In this document: one piece after another, positions 23,101 through 34,600 of the stretch
How the letters are laid out: each line of letters opens with the position of its first letter
How positions within the stretch are numbered: the first letter of the stretch is position 1
From: Oscheius dolichura
Taxonomy: Eukaryota; Nematoda; Chromadorea; Rhabditida; Rhabditidae
Length of the DNA stretch: 64,000 bases
Reading direction: 5' to 3'
NCBI GenBank assembly: GCA_932521035.1
Contig: OW051494.1
Coordinates: 2,714,001 to 2,778,000 of the forward strand
Made by a program: the position numbers and the translations under genes
Notes under the pieces: generated by a model
Seen by the model: the letters and a program-made list of their open reading frames with translations, nothing else
What the model was told of the DNA's origin: nothing
Databases searched by the model: none

Positions 23101-24488
23101 TTTGTGTGATATTCTTTGCAGAGGTGATCTGAGCCGTTACGGTGTGAAGGGACCCTATGTAATACCTCCTCTACCGTATGCCCCTCTTCCTTTGTCTAAT
23201 CCTCGTCCTCCTCTGAATTGAGTCAATCCCCCTCTCATCTCATCCCGTCTTCTTCCTGGCCGCCCCCGGAATTCGCAACATTGGTGGCAGTTTATTAGCC
23301 ATTCGATCGCACAGTCGGCGCCTGGCAAGAGAGGGTTCGCGGGAGAGAGGAGCCGGCCGATGGAGACGCACAGAGGCGGGCAAAAAAGTTAAAAGACAGA
23401 TGGGCCTACCTGGGAAGAATGAGAGAGAAAACGAGAGAGGGGCGCAGGAAGACGGGTGTTTCGATTTCACGTGAGTCAACCGGTAGAGGAGAGGAGATCC
23501 TCTTTTGAGGACTGGTGGACGGGGAGTCGGACTCAGAGGAGTTGGACCGGGGAGGATACCTGTCTGTGTCTTTACTTTCTCTTCCCTTTCTTCTTCCTTC
23601 TCTTCCCCCTTTTTGCTCTAAAACTCTTCTTCCAGATCTCCATCCTCGTCGCCTCTTATCCTCTCCAATTCATCTTAAAGACAAGCCGGTAGGTCTCCCT
23701 TCATTTCCTCTTCGGGATTGGCGCGTGGCGCATCTTCCCCCGGTGGGGAGATTACTGTAGTCCAGCCCGTATTACACTGATAACTCCGAATTTAGTCCAA
23801 CAAGCGGCAACATCTCATAACTTTTTTCCTGGGTCACGGGAGCGTCCTGGCGTCGGTGCATTGAGAGGTCAAAGGTCTGGTACAGCAGGAGGAGAAGAGG
23901 GGAAAAAGAGCTAGAAAATGAGACATTCTCGGGGCTGGCTGTTTCTTATCTTTTTATCCCGATTAAACCCTCTCTCCAAGAGGCAGTTGTTCCCGGGGCA
24001 TGCAGAGTGGTCTGTCCCTTACACAGGCAGTTGCCCACGGGAAGGAGATCTTTACCATCAAAGGAGGATGGCGGAGGATGCGGGAGGATTGTACTCCTTC
24101 TTCTGAAGATAAGGCATTTCGGAGCTCTCCCTCTTCCAAAAATGGGCCTCTCTTCCATCTTCCATAGATTTATGAGAGGGAGAAGAGGCAGTGGTTCTCC
24201 TCTGTTAGTGGCCATTAGAAGTCCTTTCCCCGTTCTCCCCTCGCTTCCGGTCTCCCCACCTCCTTGTATACAGTACCACCCAGTTCCTTTTTCTCTTTCC
24301 AATCGTCGTCGCCGTCGTCGTCCTCCCCCTTTGGTCCCTTTTCCTTTCAACCGAGTTCTCCCTACCCCGATTGTGTCGTTTTTGTTTCATTGGGTGTGAC
24401 CGGCCGTCACGGCTTCCGTCGCCGCCGTTCCCTCCTTTCCATCAGGTAGAGTAAAATAAACCCTTTTTCCACTTTCTATTCAACCCAC
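20174..24488. other. Gene-poor pyrimidine/purine-rich interval
   Basis: About 4.3 kb dominated by cctcctc/ggaggagg tracts and GC-rich non-repetitive sequence, with many random ORFs on both strands. I found no exon with family similarity or a convincing pair of splice sites. It contains copies of the GGATTACTGTAG word at 21543 and 23750. It may be a 5' regulatory region for tra-1 downstream. Confidence 0.4.
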
Positions 24489-24920
24489 GTGTCTCTGCCT
24501 CTTTTTAATTATAACTTTACGTTATGTTGTCTCCCTGTCGCGAGTCGCGCTACAAACCGGCAGTACATCTCGGCCCCTGTCGCTCTACCTCGAAAGTACC
24601 ACTGGGAGCAGATAAACAACTATAATAAGGTGGGAGGAAAAGCGAAAGAGTGGAGGGAAAAGTTCAATGGAGCCATGCCCACTCGTTTTTTCAAGGTAGT
24701 GATCACCCATAAAGATAGGCGAAAGGGGGGAGGGGGGCAGTGGTTCGCCTGCCGTTCAGAAGATAGACACGGACTGGACTTTATAACTCCCTGGACAGGG
24801 AACGGCATTTATGTCTGGTACGTGACGGGGGCGGTTATCCTCCTCACCTTCTCGGCCATGTGGCTTGGGACGGGATTCACTGAACCGTCTCTGCGGTTCA
24901 AATTTCGTCGGATTAGATAG
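24489..24920 (+). CDS. Tentative small membrane protein exon(s), unrecognised
   Basis: An open frame with codon usage like neighbouring genes. A basic/aromatic stretch (YISAPVALPRKYHWEQINNY) is followed by a possible 46-residue linker and one strongly hydrophobic segment (IYVWYVTGAVILLTFSAMWL), then a short basic tail ending TAG at 24918-24920. No ATG opens the frame near its 5' end, so an upstream exon would be needed; a GTAGTG donor and CGTTCAG acceptor inside could also change the model. A single-pass, possibly mitochondrial, membrane protein is conceivable. Not recognised, and could be non-coding. Confidence 0.25.
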   Translation: MSLPLFNYNFTLCCLPVASRATNRQYISAPVALPRKYHWEQINNYNKVGGKAKEWREKFNGAMPTRFFKVVITHKDRRKGGGGQWFACRSEDRHGLDFITPWTGNGIYVWYVTGAVILLTFSAMWLGTGFTEPSLRFKFRRIR

Positions 24921-25648
24921 TGTTGCCGCCTTCAAGTGTTTTGAATCTTCCGACATAGAACTGTTTGCTGGGCGAGAATTTGCGGAAGCCAAGCAGAAAA
25001 GGTAGCAAATCCGACACGGATGAGTGCCAGCTGCTGACACACAGGGACTTCTGCCGCCTTTGAACAGGTGGCAAATGCTGCTGGAGTCTCGTCCCGTCAT
25101 CGTCCAGTCCTCTGGCATTGGCAGAGTAAACGGAGACATCCACTGTTCTCCAAAATTCTACTTCCTTGACTGTTCTCTGGGTGGCCCATACGTGTCACAT
25201 GCAGGTGTCTCGATTTCCAGCTGCAGGAGAGGTAAAGCGTCTCTGGAAATGTTCCCTCCGGCCAGAAAGGCGTTGGCTCTCGGAGTATTGTCGAATAAAA
25301 TTGATCAGATCCATGAGGAGATCCAAGAGAGACCTCAAGTCTATTTGAATACGGAGTTTTACCCGCTCTCCTCTCGCCAACTCGCCCCGTTATCAAATCG
25401 CTTTCCGTGCCAGGTGCCCCATCACAAGTGGCTACTCCTCGTCATCTCCTTATCCGCCAACTTTCGATATCCGCCACTACCACCGGTGGATTCAAATCTC
25501 CCGGGTCCTCCTCTCTCCTCTTTCGTTATCTCCCGATTTCAATAAACTCAACTTGGCGCCGGAAGTACAGGGAGCACCGCGGGAGAAAGAGGCCCCTCCC
25601 CTCTCCCGGGTCAAATCATAATCATCGCCATTTGCCTACATCAGCAGC

Positions 25649-28600
25649 ATGGCATTCAAGCGAACGTCTGCCTTCATCTCATCCATTGAGAGCAAAACTC
25701 CTTGTTTGAGATCCGATCCCGAGAAAGAGGATGCCAAGGAGGGAAACTCGTCGAACAAAGGTAGGTCCCGTCGTGGGTGGCCCTCTTCCTTGTTTTTTAT
25801 TTCTTCTCGAAAGTGAAGGGGTGTTGATTGGGGATGAGTCGGTAAGCCACTGGACCTCCGTCTAATGTTTACAACCGCAATATGATAGCCACAACAAAAA
25901 GTGGCTGGACTCTTTGGCAGTCCTCTTCTAGAGTGAATAGAAGGGAGGATGGCTTGGGGCAGGTGGCTCTGCCAGATAGTTCCTCTGGATTACTGTAGAG
26001 GGGTTATGACGTCCTAAAATGGGATGGCTCAAAGGAGCAACGGGTCCAACGTCGGATTATCAGCAGTCTATCCCACAGGAGTACTGTAGCTGGTTATCCC
26101 GCTTGCATTCCTCCTCGTCAGGGGCAATCGAAAAAAAAGCTCTCTGTGCCTCTCCTTCTCTTTGCTTCGAGATTCTGCAAAGCTTCATGTCTCGTGCAAA
26201 GATTCTGTACGTTCTCATCCCCCATGGGAATGTAATCATCTCCCACTGGGTAAAAGACGCCTGAATCACAGCCCCCAAAAAAGATGAGATCTCTACCTGT
26301 CTCCTAATGAGGACACAGCCGGGGGACCCAGGGAGGAAGTCGGATAGATTTCACCGGGAGAGGGGGATTTGTGATTTCGAACGGGAGGTCTCTCCTCCCG
26401 CGCACCCTCCTCCCTCTCTCGCTTGTCTCGCCACACGGTTTCTGTTTGACGATTCTCGTCTCGCTCTCTCTCGTCTGCAAAAAATGACTGCGCACTCCCC
26501 TCTCGCCATGTGCCCGACCAGACCTCCCCGGCTTCTTTCCTCCTCGTCCCTTTTTCTCTCGTCTACTGGCAGAGGCTGTCTGCAGCCTGATTCCTCTTTT
26601 CCCAAAAGAGAATAGAGTGGGTGAAAAAAACGTGTGCGTGGGCCCCTCTCTCCCTCCAAATGCCAGTCCCCCCAGTTTTTGGTCAATAGGGCATCTCTGG
26701 GTGGTCCTCCCCTCACTATTCATAACATTCCTCATAATCGTGTTCTTGCTGTCCCCCCTCTGATCCATTTGTTATTTTTTGGACTAGGAGACTACCAGAG
26801 AACGGCCTCCTTTGTTTCAAGTCATAAATCTCTTGGGATGAGGTCAGGGAGTTATATCCAGCCTTCTCCAAATTATCACCTACGTCAAGCCGTCTACTCC
26901 CTTCTTTTTTCCCGTCCTCCTTGACATCATAACACCCGCGCTTCATGCACAATTCGAAAAAGACGAACGAGAGAGAAGAATCCCCCGTCCACCTGAGGAT
27001 CAAATGGCCGTGGCTGCTAATTGGCCACGGAGTTCGCCCTCGCCCTGCAAGCGTCATAAGAGCAGCAAAAACTTGACTTGATTCCCCGTTCCAGGAAAGT
27101 CTCTAATCCTCTCGAGGCGGAAGTAAGCCTGGGTTGATTCAGAGATTTTGAAGAAGTAGCAAAAAGGGAAGGGTGTCAGCCACAGGAGGAGGAGGAAGGG
27201 AGGACGAGCAGACTGTGATGGGATGATCAAGAGGGGGGACGAGGAATGGCGGAAGAAGTTAGACAGCGTCAGGCGAAGGAAATCCGAATTCCGACCGTCT
27301 TGAACTTCGACTCTTGGGCCGGTCGATGTTCTCCGGGCTGAATGCTCCGTTTGTTTGGACTGAAGACCGAAAAACTCTGTAGGGGGCAGGCCAGGGCATC
27401 CTCGAGGAGCACCCGTTTACAATAAGGAAAAAAAATGGGGTTCCCCAGGATCGTCTCCCCCCGAATAAAAACCTGTGTCTTTAATTCGGTTGTCCCTTAA
27501 TTACAATCTCTGCCAGTCCCCTCCTCGTATCCAATTAGCCCTCTCACCCGGGGCATCTCCTCTTCCGCCTCGAATCAGTCCCCTCGTCCCCGTCCCCTGT
27601 TGCAAAGTGCTGCTGTCTTTCCATCTTCTCGTCTTCTTCTTCTTCTCTGTGTGTGTTGTTGCCCCCCTCACAGACACTCTCGCGCATTTCCAATTCCGTA
27701 CGGGTGGTCCGCCGCCGCCGCCTCTTCCCCTTCTCTCTCTCGTTCCCCCCTCGGGGGGCCGGGCCTTTTCTCCTCCTCGTCAGCCGTACTTCCTCGCCGT
27801 TCGGCTGCCTCGAACGCAACATTCGTCCAGCTGTTTTTCTGCACTCAGCGCTTCGCCCGCCGTCTCTCGTCTCTCCCACTGGGCCGTGTACTCTCGGCCA
27901 CTGGCTGCCCACTTTTTTAACGTTCCCGCTCCGCCCTTTTATCAACATGCTGCGTGTTCGTGTGTCGGCGAGAGAGCAGACTGACTGAGCCACCAGCCCG
28001 AAAAGAGAGTCATCCAGTCCAACTACCGATCTCTTGCTCCCCCGTCCTCCTCCCCCTCCTCCCCTAACCACCCCAAAAGGGACGACCTCCCCTAATACCG
28101 GCACTTCCCCTTCTCTTCTCTCTCTTCTCTAATTCGCCGCAATTTTTTAAACCCCCCGCCGAACACCTCTCTCTCTCTCTCCCGCCACTTGATTGAATAT
28201 GCCCCTGCACAGATGTTCCTGTGCCAGATGAACTTTTTGACTTTTTCGGCAGGGGGTGTCCCATCATATTTCTCAGAATCCTCTGTATCGGTCCGTTTCT
28301 TCATTCCGTCTCATTTCTTCTTTTTTCCTCATCAGCTGACTGTGAAATGGATGACAGGATCAAAGGGGTCTCTCTCGATTTTCTCGATGCGGCAGCCAGC
28401 CGGAAGAGGGCTTCGCTTCCATTTTCTACCCGTATCCGAGTTCACCTTTCCTTGAGAGACTGTCCGAAATGGAGGGGACGAGTCCTTTTCCTCTAAGGGT
28501 AGGGGGAATGGGGTGGACGCGCTTGGCACGAAAATCCCGGGGCAGACCTCACAATCCCCTGGGATTTGGGAATTATTTTCTATAAAAAGACGACACGGCT

Positions 28601-31600
28601 TATCACATCAAGAAGAGTGAGATCTGCAAGAGGAACAAATCCTGTTTGACGCCTTCCTCTAGTGAATAATCTGGCCTCCTCTAAGATCTCCCCTGCTCGT
28701 CCTGCTCTAGAGGAGAGGATGACTCGCCTTGTGAGATTTCTCCAAAATCCGCTAATCCCCCTCCCAGCTCTCTTCTCCTCCCGATTAAATGTATCCATCC
28801 TGCTGAAAAACGACGACTTTGAATTATCCTCCCGGCTAATCCTCGGATTTTTCTGTTGAAAAGACGTCAGCAATCCATTTTTGTTGGAGGGGATTTTAGG
28901 AGGTTTTTAGCCAAATTGAGAGGAGGAGGTCCTCCTGTGGAGGGAGACAAGGGACAGGGGGAGAACTTATTCATGCAATAGGAGTAATCTGATCAGAACA
29001 CATATCCTCCCAGTAGGTGTCATTCATAATCTCTTCCGAGAGGTGTCATTTCCTCGTCCTCCTCCTCTTCCCTGCCATCCTTCTGTATCAGAATCGTCAG
29101 CACCACCGCCGACTCGCTTCCTTCACCCTGCAGCGAGTCACACGCCGCTCTCCCCCATTATCTTTTGAGACTGCTGGCTGGCTGGCCGGGGCCGGGTTGG
29201 CCACATTTTACGAGGGTCTTTACGTAGAAAAAAGGGGGAAGAACGTCCCCCCGATGTCTCCTTGTCTTTGTAAGAAGCGACGTCGATGGTTCTGCGTAGT
29301 AGCTGCCCGTGGGCGCGTTCTGCTTCCTATAATTACTAATAATTGCATATCATTTTTAGTTTCTCCGTGCCCCCTTATTTCAGCAGAAAAAGCTCACAAA
29401 ATGACAAGAGCCTCTAGTTCAGAGGATGCGTAATAGCAGCCGGCTACCGTATTCTGACCGCCCACAGGCAATTAGGTGGTCTTCGTCGCATCCTCCTTAT
29501 CCTGCACTCGTACAGTCTCGACAAGAAGAAGCTATCAAACAAGCGAGCCTGCCGAGACTGTATGGGTGCGGGGCCACCCAGTCCAATTTTTGGGACGGCC
29601 CTTCTGTCGTCCTTCCCGTTTGAACCACGCAAAGTACGCGGTGACCTCATTGCATCCCCGTCCTCCTGTCTCGTTTTGCCCTTTTCCCCCGCTGCCATTT
29701 GTAGGGATCAGTAGCGACGCGAACGAGGCGTTCGCTCCACGCCGGGGCTATCCCCCTCGTCGCCGCCGCGCCACCGAATTGGCCCTCCTCCCTCTCCCGA
29801 CACATTTTATGGTTGCGAACACCGCCATTTTTCTTCGCCGTCGGTGATTGTTGCGAGAGAGGGAAAGAAGATGGCCAATTACCCCCTTCCTCAATATAAA
29901 AGACTCCTCTTTTTTATCTCCTCCTCCCTTTTGAGAAATGAACGGGGAGGAGAGAGCTCGGCCGGCGGCGGCTGAGGTTCCAATTTTGAGAGGAGAAGCG
30001 GCCCCGTGTGTTAATTGACGCCAGGATCCGAAAAGGGGGAGCCTTCTCGTAATTGTACTGACGTTTTTTCTCCTCTTCTTATTCTTCTTCTTCATCTCTT
30101 GAATGCCGGCTCATAGACCAAGGAGGCCGATGTTTTTTAAGAGGCGGGGGTGATTCCCACCCTTCTCTAACACGCGGAAGTGGAGCGAAGCTCATCTTTT
30201 TCCTGGGGGGACACCTCAATCCAAGTATTTCCTACCAAACACATAGACTAAAAGTGCTTGGATGGTTGCAGTTCCTGAGGAACGTGGAGGGCACCCCAGT
30301 TGCAGTTCAATTTTTGGGCTTCGGGCGCGATTGCCGGCCATTCCTGTCCAAAAGGCATTGTTTTCTTTCCAAAACCAAATTTAAAGGTCTATTTATCAGC
30401 TACAGTATGCCAACTATCCTAGCTTCCCATTTATTCTCTTTAAATTTACTAATACTTTGGGATGCGTCTTCCTCTACGGAATGCCTGCCGTGCGTCACTA
30501 CTAGGCCGCGAACTCTTTCTTGTAGCTCCTTCTGGGCGTCCTCCTAATGTTCCTGCTTGATTACTGTATATCCAGGAATATGGGAGTACCCCTAATTAAA
30601 CTTTTAATTATTACCGTTATCTCCTCTAGATCTTTCCATCTGTGAACCTCGAGTCATCATCTTTTTCTCCTCGGCATCTCTGACATAATTCCCCTTACAT
30701 AAGAGGTGAAAAAGGGTGTCCCTGATCATATGATATGGGATTATAATCCCGGATTACTGTAGTCCTGGTTTTCCTCTTCCTTGTCCCCCTCTCTGGGAGC
30801 CGGCTATAAACAGAACGAGAGAAAGACCCCAGTCATTTTTGTGTTTTCTTTTGCCTCCTCGGCTAATCCAATAGTCGGGATAATTTGGCCGATTAGATTA
30901 TAAAAAAGATATCTGTAAAATGAATTGAGTTTTCTCAGTTTCTCTCTCTCTCTCTACCTGAATCCACCCCGACTTCTTCTCAACGGGGACGACGGGGGGA
31001 CGAGAGAGTGGCTCCGTCTCATTTCCTGTTCATTTTCTCCTCCTCCTCCAATCAGAACTCAAAGCAAGCCCAGTCCAGAGTTTTTCTTCCTGGGGCGTCC
31101 TTTCTCATGCGAGCAATACACAGTGTATATTGAATTTCCAAGTGAGTTTTTTCTTGGGCCCCAGAGGAGACAGAGAGACGGGGAGGACGGGAGAGAGAGA
31201 GAGAAAGAGCAAATATTCCCCGGTTTGCCCCAAAACCACCAACCGGGTGGTCTTCCCTCCCTGCCTCTGTGATCGATTGATGGTCTCTCCCCTATTCAGC
31301 ACTTTTACTCAATTTTTGATAGAGGGAGAGGAAGACAAATACAGGGAAAGTCTCTAGAAGGGGAAAGAATTCCCTGAATTGGGTGGTACAGTAGCCGGCG
31401 GCGCCCCCTTCCGTCCTCCTTTGACCCCGGCCGCCGGCGGCTACAAGGCCTCATTAGTCCTACGGTAGCTACAATTCCTAAGAAGTCATCTCCTCCTCTC
31501 CGAATATCAAAATATAAATTAGGAAATAAGAAATGCAACAAAATGTCACCCAGTCTCCTATGTTTACAACTGGTACCATGTGTTGCCACACCCCGTCAAG

Positions 31601-34600
31601 AGGAGCCAGTGGGGGAAAGAGAGCGAAGATAGCACGTGTGGGGCATTTTTGACAGGTGATCGATGCATTTATCTTAAAGAGATTGTTTTTGAAGTGGAGG
31701 GCATTGGAAAGGGACCGGCGGGACAGGAGGAGGACGTCAACTGATCTCACCGGGAAGACGCCGGCCTGTCTGGAGACGGGCAATGGCGACAGTAGAAGGG
31801 GGCAGCCTGGAGGAGGGGGTCCAACTGTCAGAAGACTTTATTCCACCATGTAAATAGAGATCAAATCGATGGCCACCGTCGCTGCGCCACCCCTTTTTTC
31901 GCATTAGAGTCAACCGATAAGGAGGGGGGAGATGATAGGGAAGACGAACCCCCGGTGGCAACATTCGGCCAGCAGGCCCAGCTCCCAGCTGGCTGCCTTT
32001 TCTCTTCCATTCTACAGTAATCCTCCTCGACCTTGTAGTCTCCTTTATCTCAAGTACACCTTAACCTCATATGTATCGGTCCCTGCCCTTCCCGAGTCAT
32101 ATGCTCTCATTAGACTCCGGAGGCGGCTACTGTGCCCTCATCCACCTCTCATAACCTGGGGCCATTATCGTCCGCTCCTGTCCTTTGTCTGCCGTCCTTT
32201 TATCTCCTCCCAACCCAATTCTTTCAGGAGACTGGCCGAATGTCACAGCTCAGGCCCTTATAAATTGGCAACTTGTCCTACAGGCCTATCAAATAGCCAT
32301 CGCCAACAATCACCAGCGAGCCTTCCACAACGCCATGGCTAACAATGTGAGTCGTCTTCTTCTCTTCTTCCCCCCGCTACAGTATGACTCGTTCTATAGT
32401 AGAATAGTAAAAGCGGTTACTGTAAGTGAGCAGAGTCGCACGCTCTATCTGTTCTGCCCAATCCCATCGGCTAGAAAAACTCCTGATGAGGTCGTAAAGT
32501 CCTGTTGCGAACGCCTTATCATCCCCGCCGCCGGCTGGCCACCAATTGCCTGCCATTATTGAAGAGGAGACACGGAGGAGCAGCCCGGGCAGAGGGACAG
32601 CTTCATTTCCATTGTGTCATGGACGGTGGCTCACCAGAGCTCATTAGCCGGGGGCTTGATATCTCACACACGGATTATGAGGAAGGTGGGAAGGGGAAGT
32701 GAACGGAGAGGGGGGACACAACAGGGACAGAGGCTGGGAAGGAGAGAAGCCAAAGAGCAGAGACACTTTCCCAAATTCTTGGGAGGTCCAAGGGGTGCGA
32801 AACACGAGACTCCTCGGAGGCGTTCGAATTTCTGCGAAACGTCCCTGAACGGGGGTCTTCTAGGGTAGGATGAGGGGCTGCTCGCCCACCAGGGAGAAGA
32901 TTCTGCAGACCAGCCCTTTTTATTCTCGGCTGCCACACACCTTTCTGTCCTTTTTCTGGCGAGACATTACAGGTGCGGGCGTCCTCCCCGAAGAAGATCA
33001 CTGGTCCCCGGCGAGTCTTCCAACGAGCACGTAGAGAGAGAGGCTAAAAACTGAGACAGAAAGAGCTAAAGATCAAAACACTCTCAGAAAATGGCCAAAA
33101 AGGTTTACTGTCAACCCAGGGAGGTGTTCAACTGAGACGGCTTTTTCTAGCCCTCTAAACCGGTTACAAAGGTCAATGGGTATAAGAGTACAGGGATCAC
33201 GGGGCTAGCCACCAAGAGAGGCTTGTCCTCTTTCTCTCTTCCTTAATTTCTACAGTAATTCGTCTATTTTCAGAACAACATGGCCCAAGTCCTTCTGGCC
33301 CAGCACAATTTCAAGTGAGTATCATCTCTCCTCCTTTTTGGCCCCTTCCGTAACAGGCCCCCGTCCTCCCCCAAGTTTTTTAACCTCCCTCAGCGGCCAT
33401 TCCCTCCTCCGGCTGGCATTAATCTTGACCAAAAGACAAAAGAGCCCGGTTTGAAACGTTTTGAAGTTAAATGACGATGGCCAAGGGTAAAAAACGATGT
33501 GGGTGGGGGGAGGATGGTCACCAGGGACGGCTGGGCGGGGCCTCGATATAGATATTAGAGAAGAGAGTCATTACCTCTAATAGCCGGGCATATATGGGCA
33601 GAAGAAGAGGACGATGCCTGAGGGTGCCCGTCAGTTGACTGCCGGCTCTCTTCCCCCTGGCTACCGACCCCGTCCTCCTTTTCTCGAACATAGAGATCTT
33701 CTGATCCGGGATTTCACCCGGCCTTGGCGGAAGTCATAGAATCCTCCCCCTCTTTTCCACCCTCTGGGCCATCCTCCTTCTCCGCTGTACCGTATTCTCT
33801 CTTCGAGGTTCTCCAGATAATACAGTATCTACGTGTATACCAGGGGGTGGTAGTCTTCTTTCGCGAGAGTTGCGCTTATCACCGGGGTGGTTCTCCCCTT
33901 TCCGATAGAGGGGTCCAATCCAGCAAAAAAAAAAACGGGGGGAAGTCCTTGTTTTCCTAAAACGACTCCCCACCTTATAAAGTACAGTATCCCTCCGGGG
34001 GCCGTTGGCTATCAGCCCCGGCTTATCCCCACAGCGGAGAAGTTCTCTTCTTCCCCCGGTACTCTGTTATCAATCATCAGGATCCACATACCGTAACCCC
34101 CGGTCGTCATCTCAGAGGTCTCGAAGAGAGATCATTTTGAAAAGGAGGTTCTCTTCAAATGATAAAAAGGTGTTATTCGGTGAGCCGGATCAAAAAACCG
34201 GGAAGGGGGATCAGAAACCCGACGTGAGATAAAAGGAAATTAGACGGAAAAGACGGCGAGAGGAGGGGATTATAGCTGCTCCTGATCGAGGGAGGCTTTT
34301 GTGCTTCTTTGAGCCGCGATGATCTCCTCCTTCAGGGGAAGGGGCGATCTCTCTTCCTCGTTGACCACTGATAGATAGAAGGACGAGGAGGAGGCCGCCC
34401 CCTTTACCGGAAGGATAATCCTCCCAGTCTCCCAAAAAAGCGCTGGGGGTGGTTTTTCCCGGAGCCGGGTCATTTAATGGGGCCAATTTCGGTCAGCGTC
34501 TGTTTGCTCTCTGTTTATGACACTTTTTTGACCACCCGTGGCTGGGGTGCAACGTATCTTCTTCCCCACTTTCAGTCGGCTGCTTTCCTCTCTTTATAGT

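Noticed and set aside
27475-28104. Long overlapping ORFs on both strands (up to 186 codons)
   Set aside because: The sequence is CT-rich on plus and GA-rich on minus, which removes stop codons in several frames at once. Translations are low-complexity (Ser/Pro/Leu or Gly/Arg/Glu) and there are no splice sites that fit tra-1 or any other gene.
31388-31445. GTAGCCGGCGGCG ... CGCCGGCGGCTAC inverted repeat
   Set aside because: Arms are short, imperfect and made of simple GCC/GGC repeats; expected by composition in this GC-rich intron.
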